A stretch of DNA of 9,256 bases from Mucilaginibacter sp. Lineage in GTDB: Bacteria; Bacteroidota; Bacteroidia; Sphingobacteriales; Sphingobacteriaceae. Positions 1-6,278 of the stretch are shown in pieces (position 1 is the stretch's first letter; each line of letters opens with the position of its first letter). The DNA is taken from the NCBI GenBank assembly GCA_014376655.1, contig JACMRC010000493.1, forward strand, positions 1-9,256, in the 5' to 3' direction. The notes beneath the pieces were generated by a model that made no database searches, was not told where the DNA came from, and saw only the letters and a list, made by a program, of their open reading frames with translations. The position numbers and the translations under genes are program-made.

Positions 1-218
1 GCTGCACCACCTTTGTTACGTTTATGGGTTAGTATATTTATAACCGGGTATTTTATTTTTAATATTGATAATACGTCGACTGTATTATCAGTCGAGCAAT
101 CATTAGCAATAATCAATTCGTCGCCAGGCATAAAATTAGTTTCCATAATTGAATCGACAGATTCAGTAATGGTATCGCTACAGTTATAAGCTGGAATAAA
201 GAAAGAAATATTATTCAT
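1..218 (-). CDS. Glycosyltransferase family 2, N-terminal fragment (cut by window edge)
   Basis: Only the first 72 codons lie in the window; the frame runs open off the left edge, so this is a partial gene, not a broken one. The fragment starts MNNISFFIPAYNCSDTI and continues with IIANDCSTDNTVDVL (residues 36-50) and NKGGA (68-72). This is the usual start of a GT-A fold: a first beta strand with a P-A-Y-N motif, a nucleotide-sugar-binding Asp near residue 40 in an N-D-x-S-T-D-N-T motif, and the N-K-G-G-A segment. Family members transfer sugar from an NDP-sugar at the cytoplasmic face of the inner membrane. The donor and acceptor cannot be told from this fragment. The ATG overlaps the stop of the upstream acyltransferase gene by 8 bp (ATGAATAA), so translation is probably coupled. 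There is no Shine-Dalgarno-like sequence ahead of the start. The family call is firm; the specificity is unknown. Confidence 0.88.
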   Translation of the reverse strand, partial: MNNISFFIPAYNCSDTITESVDSIMETNFMPGDELIIANDCSTDNTVDVLSILKIKYPVINILTHKRNKGGA

Positions 219-1455
219 GAACGGTAGCCGTTATTAAACGGTTTTTATACTTTAATATTCGTGTTTCAAAATATCGGTAACTTAAATGGGCTATGCCTAC
301 AACTATAGCTACATAAAAAAGAAAAAAGCAGATCTCGGTTAAAGCATTACTGGTTAATTTGTACCAGCCACCAAATTTATAATTAGCTACCACAATGAAT
401 ACCGTAAGCACCGGCGCATGAAAAACATATATACCATATGATATTTTACCTAAATAAGCTATAGGTTTAGCTTGAAAAATACCCGGAAACAGAGGCGTTC
501 CATTTATTGCCGGCAAAATAAGTGCGGCAGCTAATAAATTTATCAGCGTGTACCCATAAAACGGCCTGATATTTACAAACCAATATGGTGTTGTTTCGCC
601 AAACCAGAAGCCGGGAAAATCATAACCAAAACTTTTAAAAGGAACTAAAAAATAACCGCTTTTCCTTAAGAGGAAGAAGAAAGTCATCCCAACAAAAAGC
701 CATACCGCAGCTGTTATAAAAAATGTAAGGTATGGCTTAGCTTGTTTAAAAGAGAATAAGGCTAATGCAGCACCGGTAAATAAGGCGTCGGCCTGGCAAA
801 ATGTATTGGAGTAAAACAGCTCGCCCAGCCAATAAGTATCTGTTACCACGGGCGCGGCAAACAATACGCCCGATAACCGTAACAGCGGGCAAATTATTAA
901 CACCGCAATGGTAGTTATTTTTAACGTTTTAACCGATGTGAAATAAACCAGGAAGGGAAAAATAAGGTAAAATTGCTCTTCTAAAGATAACGACCATAAA
1001 TGCCCGAAAGCGCGGTTTGAGCTATCAGCGAAATGAATAAAATATCGCAAGTTTATCTTTAAGTTGTAAGTATAGGTGAAGTAGTACGGAAAATCGTGCA
1101 TCACACTGCCATATACAGATCTCCAGTCGCCATCAGTTAATAATTGTGGCAAGCAGCGCGTTAATATTATTACCGTTAAAAAACCAATAATAAGGTATGC
1201 ATAGTATAGCGGAAAAATACGCAAAGCACGTTTGTAATAAAAATCTGTTATAAACTTCTTGAAGGTGTTTGGCTTTTGGCTTACTAAGATGCGCGTTATA
1301 AGGAAGCCGGACAGAACAAAAAACATATTTACACCTATCCACCCAAACTTTAACGATAGCATATTATTGGGCCAATGGGTTGATATCACTAAAAAAGCCG
1401 CCAGCGCCCTGATGCCATCCAACCCGGGTATGTAATTAAGTGTTTTGGTATCCAT
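211..1455 (-). CDS. Acyltransferase 3 family membrane O-acyltransferase (OafA-like)
   Basis: A 414-residue integral membrane protein with about ten hydrophobic segments, the normal size for the acyltransferase 3 family without an extra SGNH domain. Visible family landmarks are LDGIRALAAFLVISTHW (residues 12-28, with the conserved His27), FFVLSGFLITR (45-55), KRALRIFPLYY (75-85), GHLWSLSLEEQFYLIFP (151-167), YLGKISYGIYVFHAP (334-348) and a C-terminal SYRYFETRIL (392-401). Members move acyl groups, often acetyl, from a cytoplasmic donor across the inner membrane onto exopolysaccharide, O-antigen or lipid-linked sugars. In this locus it most likely O-acylates the glycan; the acyl group and position cannot be read from sequence. 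The start is chosen because it lies just before the conserved first motif, and the next Met (residue 32) would remove the conserved His. It overlaps the upstream exostosin-like gene by 20 bp, the longest overlap in the operon, and the downstream GT2 gene by 8 bp. Confidence 0.93.
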   Translation of the reverse strand: MDTKTLNYIPGLDGIRALAAFLVISTHWPNNMLSLKFGWIGVNMFFVLSGFLITRILVSQKPNTFKKFITDFYYKRALRIFPLYYAYLIIGFLTVIILTRCLPQLLTDGDWRSVYGSVMHDFPYYFTYTYNLKINLRYFIHFADSSNRAFGHLWSLSLEEQFYLIFPFLVYFTSVKTLKITTIAVLIICPLLRLSGVLFAAPVVTDTYWLGELFYSNTFCQADALFTGAALALFSFKQAKPYLTFFITAAVWLFVGMTFFFLLRKSGYFLVPFKSFGYDFPGFWFGETTPYWFVNIRPFYGYTLINLLAAALILPAINGTPLFPGIFQAKPIAYLGKISYGIYVFHAPVLTVFIVVANYKFGGWYKLTSNALTEICFFLFYVAIVVGIAHLSYRYFETRILKYKNRLITATVHE

Positions 1456-2338
1456 CTAATTCTTTCAGCACGTATTTACACCATTTTTGGTAATACAACT
1501 CGTTTTTCCAGTATTGAAATGCTTTTTTGCCTTTTTCAAGTGCTTTGGTGTTGTCCAGATTTTTAAGCAAATAGTCCAGCTCGTCAATTGTGGCAGCATA
1601 GTAACTCATATCATCCCAGGGGATAAATTTTTTAAATGGCCGCACATCAATATCACCAATTAAACATGGTGCGGTACCCAACTGCATGGCTTCAAAAAAC
1701 CGGAATGAATTGCAACTTGTGCCCCGCGGGCTTAGTGCTATGTATGATTGCATGGTTCTGACATTAAAGCTTTTACCCCAAAACCAACGTTTATAAAAAC
1801 GAGTAGGTAAGCCCCCCTGTATTAAGATATCACCACTACCCTCGTATTTTGCTGCCATTTCACTGCGTATAGGATGGGTGCCAAACGTGCCGTTAAAAGT
1901 AGCCAGGTATTTCTTTTTAAGGGGTATAGGTGGTTTACGGTGCGGGCTGCAAAGGATAGGGATGTCTATGCCTTTATTAGTTGTGCGTGCTGCTGTAAAT
2001 TCAATTGTCTTTCCTAAGTTTAATAGTGTGCCGCCATCAAATTGCGTAATGGTGAAGGTCTTGATATCATCAATGATAACCTTGCTAACTTCTGTTTGCA
2101 ATTGGGCCAATGCCACCACATCGCTTCCAAAACTGTGGTTAATGTGCCAGCGGGTCCAGTAAACAGGCAGGTAATGCCAGTCGGCCTCTGTTGGGTTATT
2201 AGTAAGTATGTTTTTTTGCTTAGTCAACCAAATTAAAAAATCCTGCTCTACGCCATAATCTTTATTATGTGCCGGGTATTTAATAGCTTGATATTGTGGC
2301 TGAAGTAATGAAGGAATTTTTAAAATGTATATTTTCAT
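1436..2338 (-). CDS. Exostosin/GT47-like glycosyltransferase
   Basis: A 300-residue soluble protein. Its C-terminal half carries a motif run typical of exostosin-type (GT47) enzymes: YIALSPRGTSCNSFRFFEA at residues 199-217, followed by GTAPCLIGD (221-229). This matches the family pattern of P-R-G, then S-x-R-x-x-E-A, then G-x-x-P-x-x-x-x-D in the GT-B C-terminal domain, where the nucleotide sugar binds. The N-terminal half (MKIYILKIPS, EADWHYLPVY around 51-60) also resembles the exostosin start. No signal peptide or membrane segment is visible, so it should act in the cytoplasm or at the inner face of the membrane. In animals and plants GT47 proteins make heparan sulfate, xyloglucan or pectin; bacterial relatives occur in polysaccharide loci but are little characterised. 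Family assignment is fairly sure; donor, linkage and even catalytic activity are not. Its ATG overlaps the methyltransferase stop by 4 bp (ATGA), and its end overlaps the acyltransferase start by 20 bp. Confidence 0.8.
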   Translation of the reverse strand: MKIYILKIPSLLQPQYQAIKYPAHNKDYGVEQDFLIWLTKQKNILTNNPTEADWHYLPVYWTRWHINHSFGSDVVALAQLQTEVSKVIIDDIKTFTITQFDGGTLLNLGKTIEFTAARTTNKGIDIPILCSPHRKPPIPLKKKYLATFNGTFGTHPIRSEMAAKYEGSGDILIQGGLPTRFYKRWFWGKSFNVRTMQSYIALSPRGTSCNSFRFFEAMQLGTAPCLIGDIDVRPFKKFIPWDDMSYYAATIDELDYLLKNLDNTKALEKGKKAFQYWKNELYYQKWCKYVLKELDGYQNT

Positions 2339-3042
2339 TTTATCAGATCGGCAAATACGTTACTGTCTGGTGTTGGCCGGTCATTTTCGTCTGGCCGATA
2401 TTCTGTTGGTAATTGTGCTGCTATTATACTTTTGTCCCGCCCATTAAATTCAATAGCACTATACCCGATAATTTTAGCCATATCTTCTAAAATAGCAGGG
2501 GTAATAACGCTGTAATGATGCCAATTATCCCATTCGCCAACATAAACTCCGTTTTTGCCTTTTGCAAAATCCGAATTATCACGCATAGAGGCGGCCAAAT
2601 TAGGTGTATTGATACGGTGTATAGCTCCCTTTTTCATTACACGCAGTGTTTCTGCTAAAAAAACGATTTGTTCTTTTTGCGTTAGATGTTCAAAAAAGTC
2701 TTCTTGAAATATGATATCCACGCTCTCATCAGGCAGGGGCAGCCCATGTTCTATAATGTTTATTATATAAAGATCGGCCCTGGTGCCTCTTATCGATTCA
2801 GGATAATGTTTATCGGTATAGTATTGTAAATATGGCCGGAAATGCGCGTAAGAAAGATCAATATTTATCCACCCTTTAAGTATGCGCGGCCCGCAACCAA
2901 AATGTATTTTAACTTTATCAAGTTGGGTTATATCAGTAGCTAACCTATCCAGGTCGTTTTTATCTGTTGTATCAGCATGGTATTTTTTAATCGTATACCC
3001 GGTTTTTGCCAAAAGTGTATTAACAATTTTCTTTACACTCAT
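2335..3042 (-). CDS. SAM-dependent methyltransferase, class I, polysaccharide-locus type
   Basis: A 235-residue protein with a Rossmann-fold methyltransferase core. Motif I is VKIHFGCGPRILKGWINIDL (residues 44-63): the FGCG loop binds S-adenosylmethionine and Asp62 is placed to bind the ribose. A second acidic region, PDESVDIIFQEDFFEHL (104-120), and LRVMKKGAIHRINTPNLA (133-150) match post-core motifs of the family sometimes annotated as predicted SAM-dependent methyltransferases; the usual P-G-G here is K-K-G. The substrate is unknown. From context it probably methylates a sugar, either within the repeat or at the chain end. Its ATG overlaps the stop of wzt by 4 bp (ATGA) and its own stop overlaps the exostosin-like gene by 4 bp, so it is tightly coupled to the exporter ATPase. 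No RBS is visible. Enzyme class is confident; a chain-capping role is only an inference from position. Confidence 0.85.
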   Translation of the reverse strand: MSVKKIVNTLLAKTGYTIKKYHADTTDKNDLDRLATDITQLDKVKIHFGCGPRILKGWINIDLSYAHFRPYLQYYTDKHYPESIRGTRADLYIINIIEHGLPLPDESVDIIFQEDFFEHLTQKEQIVFLAETLRVMKKGAIHRINTPNLAASMRDNSDFAKGKNGVYVGEWDNWHHYSVITPAILEDMAKIIGYSAIEFNGRDKSIIAAQLPTEYRPDENDRPTPDSNVFADLIK

Positions 3043-4301
3043 TTGTTATTAATGTTATTTGGCAGGTTAATAAAGCCATTGGCAGAGTAATCATTTAGCT
3101 CACCCCACTCATTTGTAATAGTAAACGAGTACGCGTCATTAATAAAAAGCCAATCACGGCCCTCGCTTAATGGATCGCCATCATGGCCGCCTATACCAAT
3201 GGTGTAATTTCCAGGCCGTAATAAATTTTGTGGTATTAAAAAAGTATCTAAATGGTCACCTTGTTTTAATGGGGTTGGCCATGGCTTATTTTGTAGTGTA
3301 AATATTAAAACAGAATCGCGGTATAAATTGATTGTAGACTTAAATTTAGGCAGCGCTATTAAGCAGGTATATTTTAAAGTAAGTACTAATGGTTCCGCCG
3401 GCGAAAAAACTGCCTCGCTGTTTATAACAGCGTTTATAGAAAACTCTAAAAACTTTATGTTTGCTGCCATTGGCCCCTGAGCTTTATATGTAGCTAACCC
3501 GCCATTGGCAATGTTTGATTTTAAATAAACCGATAGGGTTTCATTAACCGTACCTTGTGTAACTAAACCACCATTGTTTAATAACATAGCGCTGGTGCAC
3601 AGTTGCCTTATGCTGCCCATATTATGGCTTACAAATAAAACGGTACGCCCTTCGCCCTTACTTACATCGCCCATTTTACCGAGGCATTTTTTCTGGAACT
3701 CGGCATCGCCTACGGCAAGTACTTCATCTACTATCAATATCTCAGACTCTAAGTGAGCAGCTACGGCAAATGCCAGGCGTACATACATACCAGACGAGTA
3801 TCTTTTTACCGGTGTATCTATGTACCGGTCAACGCCGGCAAAATCAACTATCTCATCAAATTTGCGCTTAATCTCGGCTTTGCGCATACCTAATATGGCA
3901 CCATTTAAATAAATGTTTTCGCGGCCGGTTAACTCCGGATGGAAGCCGGTGCCAACCTCCAGTAAACTTGCTATGCGCCCTTTTACCGCTACCGACCCGG
4001 TAGTAGGAGAGGTAACACGGCTTAAAACTTTAAGCAACGTGCTTTTGCCCGCACCGTTACGTCCTATAATCCCTATGGCATCGCCCTGGTTAACGTCAAA
4101 GTTTACGTCTTTTAAACTCCATACAATATCACTTTCGCCTTTGATGGTCCGGTCATTTACTTCGCCAATTTTTAAAAAAGGATCTTCCTTACCTCGCACC
4201 CTTGCCCAAAAGCGTTCAAGGTCCCGCGATATGGTGCCGGTGCCAAAATCGCCTAATTGGTAAGCTTTTGATAAGTTTTCTACTTTAATTACTTTACCCA
4301 T
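3039..4301 (-). CDS. wzt: Wzt-type ABC transporter ATP-binding subunit with C-terminal cargo-binding domain
   Basis: The 420-residue ATPase of a polysaccharide ABC exporter. The nucleotide-binding domain spans about residues 1-260: Walker A GRNGAGKST (80-88), signature YSSGM (168-172), Walker B ILIVDE (188-193) and the switch histidine in VSHN (His226). The signature and the stretch FHPELTGRENI (120-130), with no obvious Q-loop Gln, are typical of Wzt/TagH-type ATPases. An insertion of about 40 residues (20-60, with RVRGKEDPFLKIGE) lies between the first beta strand and the core; I recognise this form from Bacteroidota Wzt proteins. The remaining 160 or so residues (265-420) form a likely beta-sandwich cargo domain like the Wzt C-terminal domain of E. 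coli O9a, which reads the modified end of the glycan. All catalytic residues are present. The start overlaps the wzm stop by 1 bp (TAATG) and the end overlaps the methyltransferase start by 4 bp. It acts at the inner membrane with the Wzm neighbour. Confidence 0.95.
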   Translation of the reverse strand: MGKVIKVENLSKAYQLGDFGTGTISRDLERFWARVRGKEDPFLKIGEVNDRTIKGESDIVWSLKDVNFDVNQGDAIGIIGRNGAGKSTLLKVLSRVTSPTTGSVAVKGRIASLLEVGTGFHPELTGRENIYLNGAILGMRKAEIKRKFDEIVDFAGVDRYIDTPVKRYSSGMYVRLAFAVAAHLESEILIVDEVLAVGDAEFQKKCLGKMGDVSKGEGRTVLFVSHNMGSIRQLCTSAMLLNNGGLVTQGTVNETLSVYLKSNIANGGLATYKAQGPMAANIKFLEFSINAVINSEAVFSPAEPLVLTLKYTCLIALPKFKSTINLYRDSVLIFTLQNKPWPTPLKQGDHLDTFLIPQNLLRPGNYTIGIGGHDGDPLSEGRDWLFINDAYSFTITNEWGELNDYSANGFINLPNNINNK

Positions 4302-5164
4302 TAAACTGTATCAACAAAAGTTTTCTCTACCTTATTAAAAATAACAATACCTATAAACAGTATAATAATAGTTACAAAGCTGCTGTAACCCAACAATCCC
4401 CAGCTAAAGGTACCTTTGCCTAAAAATCCATATCTAAAGGTTTCTATCACTGCTGTAATTGGGTTAAACTTAATAACCCAGCTGTAGGCAGGGTACTTAA
4501 CTATTGCTGTTGATAAGGGGAAAATTACCGAAGTTGTATATTGTATTAGCGGCACACCAAATGATACCACAAAAGCAAGATCGCGGTACTTGGTGGTAAC
4601 AGCCGATATGATCATACCAAGGCCAAGCCCCAACGCTGCTATAATTACCATAAGCAACGGGAAAAGTAAAATGTACAGGTTAGGGGCAATAGGCGAGCCT
4701 GCAAAATGATATATAATCAACAGTATTACAAACAATATAAACTGTACCATAAACCTTATTAAATTGGATAATATGATACTTAGCGGCATAATAAGCCGGG
4801 GGAAATAAACCTTGCCAAGCAAAGCGGCATTATCCCTAAATACGGTTGATGTTTTAGTGAGGCAATCAGAAAAATAGTTCCATAAAATTACGCCCGATAA
4901 ATAAAATATAGGGCCCGGTACCGTATCAGTGCCAATATTGGCCAGGTTATTAAATACCAGGTTGTAAATTAAAATGGTAATTATGGGCTGTACAAAAAAC
5001 CATAGCGGGCCTAATATGGTTTGTTTGTAAAACGATACAAAATCGCGCCTTACCAATAGCACCAGTAAATCGCGGTAATGCCAAACATCTTTTAACCCCA
5101 GGCTAAAAAGGTTATTACTGGGGGTTATTTCAATGTCCCAATCTTCCTCCGTGGGTTCACTCAT
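4301..5164 (-). CDS. wzm: Wzm-type ABC-2 polysaccharide export permease
   Basis: A 287-residue permease that should dimerise and pair with the adjacent Wzt to move a lipid-linked glycan across the inner membrane. It has the expected architecture: a cytoplasmic, amphipathic N-terminus with LKDVWHYRDLLVLLVRRDF (residues 24-42) and YKQTILGPLWFFVQP (46-60), then about six hydrophobic segments near 53-73, 84-98, 124-152, 162-187, 195-215 and 260-277. TKYRDL (191-196), between the fourth and fifth segments, is a conserved feature of ABC-2 sugar exporters. Length is normal for Wzm (about 260-290). The start overlaps the GT4 stop by 8 bp (ATGAGTGA) and the stop shares one base with the wzt ATG, which fits the 1:1 stoichiometry of the two subunits. 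Wzm, TagG and other ABC-2 sugar exporters look alike, so the export role is solid while the exact glycan class is not. Confidence 0.95.
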   Translation of the reverse strand: MSEPTEEDWDIEITPSNNLFSLGLKDVWHYRDLLVLLVRRDFVSFYKQTILGPLWFFVQPIITILIYNLVFNNLANIGTDTVPGPIFYLSGVILWNYFSDCLTKTSTVFRDNAALLGKVYFPRLIMPLSIILSNLIRFMVQFILFVILLIIYHFAGSPIAPNLYILLFPLLMVIIAALGLGLGMIISAVTTKYRDLAFVVSFGVPLIQYTTSVIFPLSTAIVKYPAYSWVIKFNPITAVIETFRYGFLGKGTFSWGLLGYSSFVTIIILFIGIVIFNKVEKTFVDTV

Positions 5165-6278
5165 CTAATAGTAATTCTTGTAATTTGTTTATGTAATTAT
5201 CCTCGTTAAAATAATGCAGGCATTGCTGTTGTAAATGCTTGCGCTTATTCATATCCAGCGGATTCTTTAAATATTCGGCCAGCGTGTGCTCCAATTCCTC
5301 CAGGTCGTCAGGGTTAACGGCTTTACCTAATTCGCCGTTCTTGATAGCATCAAGGCTGCCGTCAACATTACCGCAAACAACGGGTAAACCACAAGCCAGG
5401 GCCTCAATAAAAACAATCCCAAATCCTTCTTTTTTGCTTGGTAAGGTAAAAAGATCAGCCAATAAAAAATGATCAGAAATTTCTGCTTCAGTAATAAAAC
5501 CGGTTAGTATAACCAGGTCTTCAACCTGGTGTTTTTTTATAAGGTGTTTAATCCGTGTTTCCTCGACGTCATCATATTGGCCGGAAAGAATGTACTTAAT
5601 AGTTGGAAATGTTAGCTTTAGCTTATCTATAACTTTTATTACCTGCTCATATCCCTTATACTGTTCTGTTGCTGCAAGCCGGGTTAACGTAAATAAAACC
5701 AGTTGGTCTTTATTTAATTTATAACGATCCAATAAATATTGAGGTTTTATAAAATTATCGGGCAATTTCATTAACGAATCTACCGCGTTATTCAATACGT
5801 AGCATTTATCAGCATCGGTTCTGTGCCAACGTATCATTTCTTGTTTGGTAAAGCTGCTAACACAAATTACTTTATCGCAATACTTAAGCAATTTCATTTT
5901 AATAAACGACAGGTGGCGCCAAACTTCAATGCCATGGGCAATAAGCCAAACTTTGCATTTAGGATTTATTAGTTTTATAATTAACCCTATGGCTGCCATG
6001 TTAATATGGCTTAAAATAATAACGTCGCCCGTTACAGCCAATTTTAACGATTGAATTGTAAACGACCAGCGTTTAACCCCGAAGCCCTTGAAATTTTTTG
6101 CCGGGAGGTATTGGGGCATTATATCTTCATTTTTGTCATAAACAGACCATAGCCTAAAAGACCATTTATTGCGCGCTGCAACTTCTGTTAACGAATGGGC
6201 CAGTGTGCGGGTCATTTTTTGAATACCGCCCGTTGTACTAAACGTTTGTAAAGTAAGAAGCGTTATTTTTTTAGGCAT
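5157..6278 (-). CDS. Glycosyltransferase family 4 (GT-B, retaining)
   Basis: A 373-residue GT-B glycosyltransferase starting MPKKITLLTLQTFSTTGGIQ. The N-terminal domain has the acceptor-side GGIQKMTRTLAHSL motif (residues 17-30) and AHGIEVW (114-120). The C-terminal donor domain has LTRLAATEQYKGYEQVI (198-214) and the diagnostic E-x7-E motif EGFGIVFIE (Glu284 and Glu292), followed by ALACGLPVVCGNVDG (293-307). GT4 enzymes use NDP-sugars with retention of configuration; the donor here is unknown. There is no signal peptide; it acts at the cytoplasmic face of the membrane. An in-frame ATG lies 8 codons further upstream (6302). I prefer the start at 6278 because the protein then opens directly with the first beta strand, and because the overlap with the asparagine synthase stop becomes 8 bp (ATGCCTAA), the same size as two other junctions here. 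The longer form would add MHCIKYKN, which fits no family feature. Confidence 0.92.
   Translation of the reverse strand: MPKKITLLTLQTFSTTGGIQKMTRTLAHSLTEVAARNKWSFRLWSVYDKNEDIMPQYLPAKNFKGFGVKRWSFTIQSLKLAVTGDVIILSHINMAAIGLIIKLINPKCKVWLIAHGIEVWRHLSFIKMKLLKYCDKVICVSSFTKQEMIRWHRTDADKCYVLNNAVDSLMKLPDNFIKPQYLLDRYKLNKDQLVLFTLTRLAATEQYKGYEQVIKVIDKLKLTFPTIKYILSGQYDDVEETRIKHLIKKHQVEDLVILTGFITEAEISDHFLLADLFTLPSKKEGFGIVFIEALACGLPVVCGNVDGSLDAIKNGELGKAVNPDDLEELEHTLAEYLKNPLDMNKRKHLQQQCLHYFNEDNYINKLQELLLDE

Noticed and set aside
1..218. Truncated GT2 as a pseudogene
   Set aside because: The frame is open to the window edge, and the residues present are well conserved. The truncation comes from the window boundary.
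1133..1342. Minus-strand 69-codon frame inside the acyltransferase gene
   Set aside because: It is an out-of-frame shadow within the conserved N-terminal half of the acyltransferase and has no family features.
1878..2162. Plus-strand ORF opposite the exostosin-like gene
   Set aside because: It lies entirely opposite a gene with clear family motifs, and its translation shows no recognisable domain. The same holds for the plus-strand frames at 3574-3756, 3913-4263, 5239-5472, 5845-6054 and 6277-6508.
2335..3042. Methyltransferase with K-K-G instead of P-G-G as inactive
   Set aside because: The SAM-binding FGCG loop and the following acidic residue are present; the P-G-G turn varies widely in this superfamily.
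4119..4245. The roughly 40-residue insertion near the Wzt N-terminus as a frameshift or fusion
   Set aside because: The frame is continuous, the flanking ATPase strands are normal, and I recognise the same insertion from Wzt proteins of this phylum.
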